DNA of 64,000 bases, taken from positions 237,172-301,171 of the forward strand of contig JAIUPC010000009.1 in assembly GCA_020161655.1 (NCBI GenBank), written 5' to 3'. A program made the position numbers and the translations under genes. The DNA is from Pseudomonadota bacterium (GTDB lineage Bacteria > Pseudomonadota > Alphaproteobacteria > Rhodobacterales > Rhodobacteraceae). The notes below the pieces were generated by a model. The model was not told the origin of the DNA, made no database searches, and worked only from the letters and a program-made list of their open reading frames with translations. This document shows, in pieces, positions 34,211-42,932 of this stretch. Numbering within the stretch: position 1 is the stretch's first letter; every line of letters begins with the position of its first letter.

Positions 34211-35017
34211 TCAGGCTGCCTTTGCCGCCAGCGCGGCGCGGGTAAAGAGCCGGTCGAAATTCGCCTCGGTCTGGCGGGCGAACTCGGCGAGGCTGAGGCC
34301 GTAGATCCCGGCCCCGACCTTCGCGGTATGGGCGACATAGGCCGGCTCGTTGCGCTTGCCGCGGAAGGGCGGCGGCGCGAGGTAGGGCGCGTCGGTTTCA
34401 AGAAGGATGTGGTCGATGGGGGCCGCGGCGAAGATGTCGCGCAGCTCCTGACTTTTGGGGAAGGCGGCGATCCCGGACATGGAGAGGTAAAAGCCAAGGT
34501 CAAGCGCCGCCCGCGCCAGATCCGGCCCCGAAGAGAAGCAGTGCATCACGCAAGGATAGGTGCCGTTCCGGTATTCCTCGGTCAGGATGCGGGCCATGTC
34601 CTCGTCGGCATCCCGCGCGTGGATGATGAGCGGCAGCCCGGTCTCCCGCGCCGCCGCGATATGGATGCGGAGCGAGACCTGCTGCGCCTCGGCGGTTTCG
34701 GCGGTGTAGTGGTAGTCGAGACCCGTCTCGCCGATGCCGACGAACTTCGGGTGCCGCGCGAAGCCCACAAGCTCATCGACCGTCGTAACGCGATCTTCCC
34801 CTGCCCGCATCGGGTGGATGCCGGCAGCGTAGAAAAGACCGTCATGCGCCTCGGCCATCGTGCGGATTGCCGGTTCGGTGTCGAGCCGCGTGCAGATCGT
34901 GACCATGCGGTGAACGCCCGCCGCTTTTGCCCGCGCGACAAGGCCCGCGACATCGCCGCCGAAATCGGGGAAATCGAGGTGACAATGGCTGTCGGTCAGG
35001 TGCGGGAGATCGGTCAT
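34211..35017 (-). CDS. tatD: TatD-family metal-dependent deoxyribonuclease
   Basis: 268-residue TIM-barrel hydrolase. Metal ligands are visible: TDSHCHLDF at the N-terminus, GETGLDYHY, HARDADED, MHCFSSG and ETDAPYLAP. TatD enzymes are 3'-5' exonucleases linked to DNA repair and DNA degradation. It lies between holB and the PhnP-like gene, the order commonly found in related bacteria, and is followed almost directly by the latter. Confidence 0.92.
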   Translation of the reverse strand: MTDLPHLTDSHCHLDFPDFGGDVAGLVARAKAAGVHRMVTICTRLDTEPAIRTMAEAHDGLFYAAGIHPMRAGEDRVTTVDELVGFARHPKFVGIGETGLDYHYTAETAEAQQVSLRIHIAAARETGLPLIIHARDADEDMARILTEEYRNGTYPCVMHCFSSGPDLARAALDLGFYLSMSGIAAFPKSQELRDIFAAAPIDHILLETDAPYLAPPPFRGKRNEPAYVAHTAKVGAGIYGLSLAEFARQTEANFDRLFTRAALAAKAA

Positions 35018-35070
35018 GGCTTGCCTTTAGCGCGTTTCGCAGCCGTTGAAAATCGCCTTGGGGTCATGGC

Positions 35071-36198
35071 TCAAGCGGCAAGTCCGCGCGCCGTCTCATC
35101 GATGCGGAACACCATGTCGAGCACGGTCGCCGCCGGGTCGAGGTTCACCGCCCTCGCATGGCGCGCCCGCGCCCCAAGGCTTTGTTGGAGTTCAGCCCAG
35201 ACCCGGGCGGCGCCGGGCGCGGGGGCGAGCCGGGCGAAAAGGGCAGCCTCGCCGGGCGCCGCTTCCGCGCCTTCGAAGCCGAGCGTCCCGGCGCGGGCGA
35301 GCCGCGCGAGGAAAAGATCGAAGAGCGCCAGCAAAAGCTCGAACCGCTCCGCCGCGCCGCGCTGGGCGGCGGCTTCGGCGAGCCGCAATGCGGCGGGCCG
35401 GTCGAGCCGCGGCAGGGTGGCGAAAAGCCCGACAAGGGCCCGATAAGTCTCGATCCCGTCGAGATTGGTTAGCCGGATCGCCTCGCCCACCGATCCCGCC
35501 GCGAGGGCGGCGAGCGCGCCGCTGTCGCCCTGATCGCCGCCCGCCGCCGCGACCGCTGCCGCGAGGTCCTGGGGCCCAAGGGTGGTAAGCCGAAGCTCGC
35601 GACAGCGCGACCGGATCGTCGGCAGAAGGCCCGAGGGACGGTGGCTGACGAGAAGGAAGACCACGCCTGCGGGCGGCTCCTCCAGCATCTTCAGAAGCGC
35701 ATTCGCGGCGTTCGGATTCATCTCGTCCGCCGGATCGACGATCACCACCCGGCGCCCGCCATCGGCGGCGGAGAGGTGCAGGAAGTTCCTGAGCCTTCGG
35801 ACCTCATCGACGGTGATGACGGTCTTCAGCTTCTTCTTATCCTCATCCCAGGCGCGGCGGAGAACGAAGATGCGGCCTTCGGAGCCGGCCACCAGCCGCC
35901 GCGCGACCGGATGGTCGTCGGGAATGGCAAGCGTTGCCGGGGCAGGCGGGGCGTCGCCGAAAAGCCCGGCTTCCTCGGCCTCGGGCGTCGCAAGCAGGAA
36001 CCGCGCGATCTTCCAGGCGAGGGTCGCCTTGCCGACGCCAAGGGCGCCGGTCAAAAGCCAGGCGTGGTGGAGCCGGCCAGAGTTGAAGGCATCGAGGAAT
36101 TCCGCCTCTGCCGTGCCCTGCCCGATCAGAACCTGAGTTTCGCGCGGATGCGGCGCGCCTTCGATCCGGTCGGGTTCGGGAAGCGCCTCCTCGCTCAT
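35071..36198 (-). CDS. holB: DNA polymerase III subunit delta-prime (HolB)
   Basis: Clamp-loader subunit, 375 residues. An AAA+ fold is visible with the P-loop-like GALGVGKATLA, the sensor region with NAANALLKMLEEPP and SHRPSGLLPTIRSRC, typical of delta-prime. It would pair with the tau/gamma and delta subunits in loading the sliding clamp. The four-base overlap with tmk (36195-36198) shows co-translation, an order conserved widely in bacteria. A 53-base gap separates it from tatD. Confidence 0.91.
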   Translation of the reverse strand: MSEEALPEPDRIEGAPHPRETQVLIGQGTAEAEFLDAFNSGRLHHAWLLTGALGVGKATLAWKIARFLLATPEAEEAGLFGDAPPAPATLAIPDDHPVARRLVAGSEGRIFVLRRAWDEDKKKLKTVITVDEVRRLRNFLHLSAADGGRRVVIVDPADEMNPNAANALLKMLEEPPAGVVFLLVSHRPSGLLPTIRSRCRELRLTTLGPQDLAAAVAAAGGDQGDSGALAALAAGSVGEAIRLTNLDGIETYRALVGLFATLPRLDRPAALRLAEAAAQRGAAERFELLLALFDLFLARLARAGTLGFEGAEAAPGEAALFARLAPAPGAARVWAELQQSLGARARHARAVNLDPAATVLDMVFRIDETARGLAA

Positions 36199-36806
36199 CC
36201 GAGCGCGGCTCTGGCGATGCCCGCGACCTCGGCGGTGACGGTTTCGACGGGGCGGTTGCCGTCGATGACGCGGCAGCGGCCCGGAAACTCGCGCGCCAGA
36301 TCAAGGAAACCCTGCCGCATCCGGTGCTGCAAGGCCGCGCCGAAGTCCTCGAACCGCTCCTCGGAGCCGTTGCGCCCTCGGGCGCGGGCAAGGCCCACAT
36401 CAGGGTCCATGTCGATTATGAACGTGAGGTCCGGCTCGCGCCCGATCATCAGGGCGTGGAGCTTGTCGACGACCGCGCGTAGATCGCCACGCGACAGGCC
36501 CTGATACATCCGCGTGGAATCGGCGAAACGGTCAGAGATGACGATCCGCCCTGCGCCAAGGGCCGGGTCGATCAGCCGCTCCAGATGGTCGCGGCGCGCG
36601 GCGGTAAAGAGGAGGATCTCGGTTTCGGCCGACCAGCGATCCGGGTCGCCCTCAAGCACCAGCCGGCGGATTTCCTCGGCGCCGGGGCTACCGCCCGGTT
36701 CGCGCGTCAGGACCACGTCGCGACCATCGCCGCGCAGCGCTTCGGCGAGGAGCCGTGCCTGCGTGGACTTGCCGGACCCGTCGATGCCTTCGAAGGTGAT
36801 GAACAT
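36195..36806 (-). CDS. tmk: Thymidylate kinase
   Basis: Phosphorylates dTMP to dTDP for DNA synthesis. The 203-residue protein has the P-loop GIDGSGKST near residues 6-14, REPGGSPGAEEIR, the DR-x motif ISDRFADSTRMYQG and a lid region with arginines (RARGRNGSEERFE). Lengths and motifs are those of the family. It lies 11 bases downstream of the D-alanyl-D-alanine carboxypeptidase gene and overlaps holB. Confidence 0.95.
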   Translation of the reverse strand: MFITFEGIDGSGKSTQARLLAEALRGDGRDVVLTREPGGSPGAEEIRRLVLEGDPDRWSAETEILLFTAARRDHLERLIDPALGAGRIVISDRFADSTRMYQGLSRGDLRAVVDKLHALMIGREPDLTFIIDMDPDVGLARARGRNGSEERFEDFGAALQHRMRQGFLDLAREFPGRCRVIDGNRPVETVTAEVAGIARAALG

Positions 36807-36817
36807 GTTGCGCCGGC

Positions 36818-37954
36818 TCAGCTGCCGACCTCGGCCATGACGCGGCGGGTGAGTATGCCGAAGGCGGTGCGGAGCCGGGTGGTGAAGCCCCCCCGCGTCA
36901 CCGCCTGGCCAGCGACGAGTGGCACGACTGCCGGTGCCATTCCCGGAACCGAGATGGTCAGGTCGGCCAGCTTCTGTCCCTCCGCTATCGGCGCCTCGAA
37001 CGGGCCGGTGAACTTCACCTCGCCGGTCAGCTTTTCCTGCGCGAGAGAGGGAAGAAGCATCGACACATCTTCCCCGATGACCAGACTCACCTTGGGGCTT
37101 GACCCCATCCAGACATCTGCATCGGCGATCGCCGTCCCTTTCGTGGCTACGGTCTTCTGGACAAATTCGCGAAAGGCCCAGTTAACAATGCGCTCGCCCT
37201 CTTCGGCACGGGTCTTTTCGTCGGGCAGGCCGGCGATGACGAAGACCACGCGCCGGTCGCCCTGCTTGGCCGATCCGACCAGACCGTAGCCGGATTCGTC
37301 GGTGAAGCCGGTCTTCAGCCCGTCGGCGCCGATGTTGCGGTAGAGCAGTGGGTCCCGGTTGGGCTGGGTGATGCCCTTCCAGGTGAAGGAGGTAATGGAA
37401 AAATAGCCGTAGTATTCCGGAAACTCGTTGATCAGCCGCTTGGCCAGCAGCCCGAGGTCACGGACGCTCATCAACTGGCGCGGGTCGGGCAGACCGGAAG
37501 CGTTGCCGAAGCTTGATTCCTCGAGCCCGATCGCGCGCGCCCGCGTCGTCATCAGCTTGGCGAAGTTGTCTTCGCTGCCAGCCAGCCCCTCGGCGACCAC
37601 CACCGTCGCGTCATTGCCGGAATGCACGATAATGCCGCGTATCAGATCTTCGACCGTCGGCCGGTCCCGCTCGTCGAGGAACATCTTCGATCCGCCCATC
37701 GACTTGGCTTTGCTGGAAACAGCGAACTGGGTATCGAGTGCCACCCGACCGTCGCGCAGCGCCTCGAACAGCATGTTGACCGTCATGAGCTTCGACATCG
37801 ATGCCGGTGGCAACTTTTCACGCGCGTTCTTCTCCAGAAGCACTGTGTCGGTCGTGAGGTCATAGACCCAAGCCGCGCCGGCCAGCGTTTCGAAGGCGCG
37901 GGCGGGCAGGGTGGCGGCCAAGGCTGCGAACAGGATTGCGGCGAGGCGTATCAT
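36818..37954 (-). CDS. D-alanyl-D-alanine carboxypeptidase (class C PBP, DacC-like)
   Basis: Periplasmic, membrane-anchored enzyme that trims the terminal D-alanine of peptidoglycan stem peptides. From ATG 37954 the 378-residue product starts with a signal peptide (cleavage near ARA-FE). Serine-beta-lactamase-fold motifs are intact: Ser52-x-x-Lys55 (SMSK), SGN at 112-114 and KTG at 214-216. A C-terminal beta domain and an amphipathic end (LRTAFGILTRRVMAEVG) suit membrane attachment. It follows a SPOR lipoprotein gene by 20 bases, linking both to cell wall growth. Confidence 0.93.
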   Translation of the reverse strand: MIRLAAILFAALAATLPARAFETLAGAAWVYDLTTDTVLLEKNAREKLPPASMSKLMTVNMLFEALRDGRVALDTQFAVSSKAKSMGGSKMFLDERDRPTVEDLIRGIIVHSGNDATVVVAEGLAGSEDNFAKLMTTRARAIGLEESSFGNASGLPDPRQLMSVRDLGLLAKRLINEFPEYYGYFSITSFTWKGITQPNRDPLLYRNIGADGLKTGFTDESGYGLVGSAKQGDRRVVFVIAGLPDEKTRAEEGERIVNWAFREFVQKTVATKGTAIADADVWMGSSPKVSLVIGEDVSMLLPSLAQEKLTGEVKFTGPFEAPIAEGQKLADLTISVPGMAPAVVPLVAGQAVTRGGFTTRLRTAFGILTRRVMAEVGS

Positions 37955-37974
37955 CACCAGCTGTAAACTCCTTC

Positions 37975-39069
37975 CTACTGCGAAACCGGATAGGCATCCG
38001 GGTAACCGATCCCCTTGACCTTGCCGGCCATCGCGGTACGGTCCGCTTCGCTCGATGCCGGCCCGACAATGACCCGCCAATAGGTCTTGCCATTGCTCTG
38101 GTCAGGGACCGAGCGCGCCGAAAGCCCGGCCTTCTGCATCTGGTCGACAGCGCGCTTGGCATTGGCCTCGGTGCTGAAGATGCCGATCTGGACATAGGCG
38201 CGCTTGAGCGCCGGGCCAGCCGACGCCGGCTTCGCCGGGGCTGCGGCGGGCGCTGCGGCGCCTTTGGCCTCCGCTGCGGCAATTCCCGCCGCTGCGGTAC
38301 CAACGACGGGGTCGAGCGGCGCCTCATCAATTGGCCCGCCGGCCACCGAGCCCGCGACAGGGGCGTCCATGGCGTCTTCCACCTTGGGCTTGCGCTTGAA
38401 AAGTCCGCCGAAAAGGCCGCGCTTCTTCTTCGGCTCGGGGGTGATGACGGCGTCTGTGGCGGCCGCCGCGTCAGTGGCCGCCGCTTCCGCAGTCGTCGTC
38501 GACGTGTCGCTGGCGACAACGGTCGCTGCTGTGGGAGCCGCCGCCGCTGCGCCGGCATCCGCCTCTGCCGGGCTCTCGTCCGCCGTTGCGGCCGCCGCCG
38601 CCGCCGCTTCGGTCTCCGGCGTCACTTCCGCCGCCGGCGTCAGGTCAAGCTCCTGCCGGCGAAGGGCGACAATCGACAGGTTGGCGGGTTGGCCCGCCAA
38701 CATGCCAAGCGCCTCGGCGGCATCTGAAGACACCTGCACGCTCGGGCCGGGGTTGTCGCGTTCGCGCCGGAACAGTGCGCCGACAACGGACTTTCCGTTC
38801 TTGGTGTTGCGGATCAGGACGCGCTCCGGGTCTTTGACCGAGGTATGCGCCACCCAGACACCGCCAAGCGACGGACGCCCGTCCCAGAGGCTCTCGCCGG
38901 TCATGTTGAAGGCTTCCGGCGATTCGATGTCTTTTTCCATGGTGACGATGCCTTGCGCATCGCCCGCCGCGGATTTGCCGGACACGGACGAACTTCCGGT
39001 CTGGCATCCCGCCAGGACCAATGCCGCGCCCACTGCGCCCGCAAGCAGCCCGTATCCCTGCCGATTCAT
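37975..39069 (-). CDS. SPOR-domain lipoprotein (RlpA/DamX-like envelope protein)
   Basis: 364-residue envelope protein. The ATG at 39069 gives a lipoprotein signal with lipobox LVLAGC (Cys near residue 22). The middle is low-complexity and alanine-rich (about residues 120-280), with one basic patch. The C-terminal 75 residues form a SPOR domain (YVQIGIFSTEANAKRAVDQM ... WRVIVGP), which binds denuded septal peptidoglycan. A role in division or wall remodelling, together with the following carboxypeptidase, is likely. The residues between lipobox and linker (about 50-120) look like a small folded domain of unknown role. First gene of the long minus-strand operon down to the AEC gene. Confidence 0.85.
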   Translation of the reverse strand: MNRQGYGLLAGAVGAALVLAGCQTGSSSVSGKSAAGDAQGIVTMEKDIESPEAFNMTGESLWDGRPSLGGVWVAHTSVKDPERVLIRNTKNGKSVVGALFRRERDNPGPSVQVSSDAAEALGMLAGQPANLSIVALRRQELDLTPAAEVTPETEAAAAAAATADESPAEADAGAAAAAPTAATVVASDTSTTTAEAAATDAAAATDAVITPEPKKKRGLFGGLFKRKPKVEDAMDAPVAGSVAGGPIDEAPLDPVVGTAAAGIAAAEAKGAAAPAAAPAKPASAGPALKRAYVQIGIFSTEANAKRAVDQMQKAGLSARSVPDQSNGKTYWRVIVGPASSEADRTAMAGKVKGIGYPDAYPVSQ

Positions 39070-39366
39070 TGTCGCCCCCGTTTGCGCGATTGTACTCCGC
39101 GCCTGACTGCCCAATGCAAGGGCCGGCCCAGCCCTGTGGCCATCGACCGCCCTTTGCCCGCCTCACGTTTCGCGGCAGTTCCGTCGTGTTCGCCGCGAAT
39201 TCGCGCGGAGTCTAGCGGCTCTCAGCCGACAAGAAAAGGCTGGCCGGCCTTTCGCGCGGAATTCAGCGCGCTTGAAACCTTTCAGAATCGCGTGAGCCAC
39301 GCTAAGCCGATGACCCGAGCCGGGCCGTGAGGCCGGAGCGGGGCGGCGGTTCCACCGCTGCGCGAC

Positions 39367-39454
39367 GGAAGGGTGGCAGAGTGGTCGATTGCAGCGGTCT
39401 TGAAAACCGCCGATGTGCAAGCATCCGTGGGTTCGAATCCCACCCCTTCCGCCA
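39367..39454 (+). tRNA. tRNA-Ser (anticodon UGA)
   Basis: Complete class II tRNA of 88 bases: acceptor GGAAGGG with CCCTTCC, anticodon stem GCGGT/ACCGC-type with anticodon TGA, a long variable arm (CCGATGTGCAAGCATCCG region), T arm GTGGG-TTCGAAT-CCCAC and encoded CCA. From its 3' end onward the sequence changes to AT-richer DNA and accessory genes, so it is a probable integration point of a genomic island; no second copy of its 3' end was found in the window. Confidence 0.95.
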
Positions 39455-39711
39455 GTTATAAAGTAACATACTGATATTTAACTAATTTTATACCGTAAGC
39501 TTCAGCGACCAACAACCTTACCCACAAAGATGCAATGGCTTGAACCCGCCCGCACAGCTCACACCACGCCAAGTTCGCAGGCGGCCGCGAGAGCAGCGAA
39601 CTATTTTGGACTTATCCACAAAAATCTCAGTCATCCCGATGGTCGGATCGCTATAGCGCCGGCAGTTAGAAGCGCCGCCTTCTGACATCAAAGTCATCAG
39701 AAGGAACTGAT
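39455..39711. other. AT-rich island edge after tRNA-Ser
   Basis: 257 bases without a gene. The first 50 bases are clearly AT-rich compared with the flanking chromosome, as expected at an island junction. The end of the stretch holds the leader of the AlpA-like gene with an inverted repeat covering its ribosome-binding site. No integrase reading frame is present. Confidence 0.45.
39678..39704 (+). promoter_or_regulatory. Inverted repeat covering the ribosome-binding site of the AlpA-like gene
   Basis: CCTTCTGA (39678-39685) and TCAGAAGG (39697-39704) are perfect inverted repeats with 11 bases between them. The right arm contains the AGAAGGA ribosome-binding sequence placed six bases before the ATG at 39712. 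Folding in RNA would hide the ribosome-binding site; as DNA it could be an operator. Either would regulate the AlpA-like gene. Confidence 0.5.
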
Positions 39712-39936
39712 ATGTCTCTCGCCACCAATCCCGATCTCCTCTTCATCAACGTTGCGCAGGTCGCGGAACGCTACGGCATTTCCGTCGACACGGTCTGGCG
39801 CTGGTCCCGGTCCGGAGACCTGCCGCGCCCGCTGAAAATTGGGCCGAATGTGACGCGGTGGCGTCTGAAGGATCTGCTCGATCACGAGAGCAGCTTTACC
39901 GCCAGCTTCGCGTTCAGCTTCGGCTGGGCGGTCTGA
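39712..39936 (+). CDS. AlpA-like helix-turn-helix regulator / excisionase
   Basis: 74-residue MerR-like winged-helix protein of the AlpA/excisionase type. The N-terminal 55 residues carry INVAQVAERYGISVDTVWRWS followed by FPRPLKI-like residues (DLPRPLKIGPNVTRWR), the usual AlpA signature; the last 15 residues are unusual and hydrophobic. AlpA proteins activate integrase genes or help excision of islands. It is the first gene after tRNA-Ser and is nine bases ahead of the DUF927 gene, so the two probably form an operon. Confidence 0.82.
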   Translation: MSLATNPDLLFINVAQVAERYGISVDTVWRWSRSGDLPRPLKIGPNVTRWRLKDLLDHESSFTASFAFSFGWAV

Positions 39937-39944
39937 GGTGCCCC

Positions 39945-41714
39945 ATGACATCCATGGATGAGAACTCGGCCTTCGCGATCGAAGAACGTTTCTCGGGCCC
40001 GACCCTGAGCACCGAGGGGATTCCGGCCGGATTCGAATGCCGTCCCGACGGCATCTACGAGGCAGCGGAGCGCGGGGCGACAGATGCCTACTGGCTGTGC
40101 TCGTCCCTGACCGTGACGGCAGCATTCGAGGATCCGGCCGGCCGCAACCGTGGCCGGGTCATCGTGTTCGAGGATGATCGCGGCCGGCGGCAGATGGTCT
40201 CCCTCTTCAACCGCGAACTCGAGACCGACCTGCGGAAAGTCCGCCGCGATCTCGCGGATCGCGGTTTCTGGCTCCGCCGTGGGCCGAAGGCCCATGACGC
40301 GTTCCTTCGCCTCGTGCGCGACTGGAGGGTGCCGCTGACGCTGACTGCGACGGACAGGTTCGGCTGGACCGATCGGTCCTGCCGATCGTTCGTGCTGTGC
40401 GACGGGCGCATTCTCGGCGACGGACGAGTTCACTTCACCGGCGAGACGGGTCTGGAACCGTCGGCGGGTCAGCTGTCATCCGGTGCACTTGCTGACTGGC
40501 GGCAGCATGTGGCTGCCCTTTGCGCCGGCAACCCTCTGCTGATCGTCGCCATTTCGCTGGCCCTGGCAGGGCCGCTCGTTGAGCTTCTCGGCGAGGCCGG
40601 CGGCGGCCTGCATCTGCGGGGCGACTCCACCAGCGGCACGTCGGGCATCCTCAAGGCCGCGGCCTCGGTCTGGGGCCGTCCCGACCGGGCGGGCAACTGG
40701 CGCGCGACGCCCAGTGCCCTGGAGGGCGCCGCGCTCGGCGCCAACTCGATGCTGCTCGCGATCGAGGAAGCCGGGGGACTCTCAGGACGCGACCTTTACA
40801 GGGCCGTCTCCACCCTCGGCAGCGGTGTCGCGAAGCGGCGCGCGAGCGGTGTCGGACCAGCCGCTACCGCAAACTGCTGGCGCGTGGCCATCCTCTCGAC
40901 CGGCAAAGCCAGCATCGCCGACAGGATCGCCGAGGACGGCCGGCAGGCGAAGCAGGGGCAAGACGTGAGGATCATCGACTTCGAGGCTGGCGGCCGCCCT
41001 TACTGCGCGTTCGATCAGTTGCACGGCAGCTCCGATGGCGCGGCCTTCTCACAGCGCCTGAAGGACGCGAGCCTGCACGCTTACGGCACGGCGGGCGAGG
41101 CCTTCGTGCGAAAGCTCCTCGATCGGGCTCCGGACTTCCACGAGGCGGCCAGGCGCATGCTCGAGAGCACGGTGGCTCAAATGCGGGACAGGAATGCGCT
41201 GGGCGCCGATGGTCCGGCCATGCGCGTCGCCCGGCAACTGGCGCTGATTGGCCTCGCCGGGGAACTCGCGACCAAGCACGAGATTACCGGCTGGAAGCGG
41301 GGCGACGCGCTGGATGCAGCGAGGCTGGTTTTCCGGTCATGGCTCACTGAGCGGGAGCGCCGTGACGGCAGCGTTGCCAACGCCGCGCTCACCCGGCTGC
41401 GCGCCTTCCTGCAAGCCGAGGCAGATGGCTTCGCAGAGCGCAGCTCCGGCCAGGCGGAAAGCGAGACCCCGCGGCACGGCTGGCGGGACAAGGACTACTA
41501 CTATTTCCCCTCCGAGACCTGGAAGGGCATCCACGGACGGGAGGTGAGGAAGGCAACACGCGATCTCGCCGATGCAGGCGTACTTCTGCCGGGAGACGAC
41601 GCCAATCTCGCGCGTCATGCCCCGAACTGGATCGCTGACCGGCCCCGGCTCTACTGGGTGCGCGCTGACATCCTCGATGACGTGCGGCCGCCCGACGTAG
41701 GAGAGGCAGCCTGA
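39945..41714 (+). CDS. DUF927-domain protein (phage/plasmid helicase-like) with altered Walker A
   Basis: 589-residue protein resembling DUF927 ATPase/helicase proteins of integrated elements and satellites. The part that corresponds to the P-loop reads LHLRGDSTSGTSGILKAAASVWG-like sequence (split here: GDSTSGTSGIL then AAASVWG), around residues 226-236. The family usually has Gly-Lys-Ser/Thr there; here codon 232 is ACG (Thr) where AAG (Lys) is expected, a single-base difference. A Walker-B-like LLAIEEAG follows near residue 270. The start overlaps nothing and is chosen after the AlpA-like stop. It may act in replication or excision of the island, perhaps without ATP hydrolysis. Family assignment is good; function is inferred. 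Confidence 0.75.
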   Translation: MTSMDENSAFAIEERFSGPTLSTEGIPAGFECRPDGIYEAAERGATDAYWLCSSLTVTAAFEDPAGRNRGRVIVFEDDRGRRQMVSLFNRELETDLRKVRRDLADRGFWLRRGPKAHDAFLRLVRDWRVPLTLTATDRFGWTDRSCRSFVLCDGRILGDGRVHFTGETGLEPSAGQLSSGALADWRQHVAALCAGNPLLIVAISLALAGPLVELLGEAGGGLHLRGDSTSGTSGILKAAASVWGRPDRAGNWRATPSALEGAALGANSMLLAIEEAGGLSGRDLYRAVSTLGSGVAKRRASGVGPAATANCWRVAILSTGKASIADRIAEDGRQAKQGQDVRIIDFEAGGRPYCAFDQLHGSSDGAAFSQRLKDASLHAYGTAGEAFVRKLLDRAPDFHEAARRMLESTVAQMRDRNALGADGPAMRVARQLALIGLAGELATKHEITGWKRGDALDAARLVFRSWLTERERRDGSVANAALTRLRAFLQAEADGFAERSSGQAESETPRHGWRDKDYYYFPSETWKGIHGREVRKATRDLADAGVLLPGDDANLARHAPNWIADRPRLYWVRADILDDVRPPDVGEAA

Positions 41715-41829
41715 TTGTCCGACTGTTGCGCCGTGTGAAGAAATGAGTCGGACAAGTCGGACAGGCCGGCGAAGTCTGACTGGACCATGATCTCCGTGTC
41801 ACCGCCCGAGTTTTCCGAGTTGTCCGAGT
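41715..41829. repeat. Cluster of TTGTCCGACT-type decamers ahead of serine recombinase gene
   Basis: Copies of one decamer occur in both orientations: TTGTCCGACT at 41715-41724, its exact inverse AGTCGGACAA at 41746-41755, AGTCGGACAG at 41755-41764, TTTTCCGAGT at 41811-41820 and TTGTCCGAGT at 41820-41829. The first copy begins directly after the DUF927 stop codon and the last is 132 bases before the recombinase start. The arrangement of paired, inverted sites suggests a recombinase res/att site or a regulator-binding array. Confidence 0.6.
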
Positions 41830-41961
41830 CAGTTTCCAGCGCTGACGCAAAATCCTCCTCTCGTGCTGCGGCTCTAGGGGCAATGCCGGGACCATACGCA
41901 AATGCTCACGCAACCAACGCCCCTATCCCTAGCCTTATCAAGTACTTGCAGGAGAAGAGAA

Positions 41962-42699
41962 GTGACAGAAAATCGACGCGGCCGCCCACGATTTGCCGTA
42001 GGCTACGTCAGGGTCTCCACACGCCGGCAGGCAGAGGAAGGAAACGGACTGGAAGCACAGGCTGAGGCCCTCCGTCGCTATGCTCGAGAACACGGATACA
42101 CCTTGAGGGGAATCCGCGAAGACACGACCTCGGGCAACGACCGGCGCGCGTTGACGGATCGGGAAGAATTCAGGGATGCGGTTAAAGACGCCAAGGATCT
42201 GAAGGCGGCCATCATCGTCACGCGCCTCCATCGGGTCTCTCGAAACACAGAGAAGTTCAGGCAGTTCCTGCAGCGGGAAAAGATCCGGATTGTCTCGATG
42301 GTTCCCGGTGAAACAGAGGATATCGCGGCGCAGCGCCGCGCGGTGGCGCGCGGCCAGCAGGTGCGGGAGAAGATATCAGAAGGCACGGTACGCGCACTTG
42401 CGTCGAAAAAACAGCAGGGCGTGGCTCTGGGTTATCCTGCAAGCCTGCCGGCGGCCAATCGTGCCTCCCGGAAGATTCGCGGCACCAAGTCGCACCTGAA
42501 GGTGCTCGATATCCGTGACCTCCTGCTCCGGCATCCCGACCTTCGGGAGGCATCGGCGGCGACGGTGGCCGAGCGATTGAACGCGGCTGGAATTCTGTCC
42601 GGCCGGGATCTGCTCTGGACGAAGGATTCGATCCGCCGCCAGCTCCGGCTGGCGAGGAAGGAACTGAAGCTCTTCGAGGAACCGGACGATGATTTCTGA
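41962..42699 (+). CDS. Serine recombinase (resolvase-type) of the tRNA-Ser island
   Basis: 245-residue recombinase. The resolvase catalytic domain occupies residues about 11-150 with the nucleophile Ser19 in GYVRVSTRRQ and RLHRVSRN; a further region with basic helices follows, shorter than in large serine integrases. GTG at 41962 is chosen because AGGAGAAGAG precedes it directly; upstream reading-frame sequence is not family-like. It lies after the DUF927 gene and next to a cluster of inverted decamers that may be its target. It is the only recombinase near the tRNA-Ser, where a tyrosine integrase would be expected. Confidence 0.85.
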   Translation: MTENRRGRPRFAVGYVRVSTRRQAEEGNGLEAQAEALRRYAREHGYTLRGIREDTTSGNDRRALTDREEFRDAVKDAKDLKAAIIVTRLHRVSRNTEKFRQFLQREKIRIVSMVPGETEDIAAQRRAVARGQQVREKISEGTVRALASKKQQGVALGYPASLPAANRASRKIRGTKSHLKVLDIRDLLLRHPDLREASAATVAERLNAAGILSGRDLLWTKDSIRRQLRLARKELKLFEEPDDDF

Positions 42700-42734
42700 G
42701 GGAACCGCGCCGGTTTGGCTGATCACTTGAGCGC

Positions 42735-42932
42735 CTAGAACGCCCCCGCAAGCAGGCTGCCCACGGACCCGCCGGTTGCCAGCAGGACGCCGGCGACCAG
42801 GGCTCCGGTAAGGAAGCTGAGCAGGACGTCCGTCTTCGGACGGTCGGCCTCTCCTGACGGAGAAACAGTTTCCGCCTCGACCTCTGCCGAGAGCGGAACC
42901 ATCTCAATGAACAACTTTGCACCACGACGCAT
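42735..42932 (-). CDS. Small putative membrane protein
   Basis: 65-residue reading frame with a hydrophilic, acidic first half and one hydrophobic segment at about residues 38-60 (LLSFLTGALVAGVLLATGG). No family is recognised. The ribosome-binding site is weak at the ATG 42932 and at the alternative 42902. The composition looks protein-like, but the assignment is uncertain; it faces the recombinase gene tail to tail. Confidence 0.4.
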   Translation of the reverse strand: MRRGAKLFIEMVPLSAEVEAETVSPSGEADRPKTDVLLSFLTGALVAGVLLATGGSVGSLLAGAF

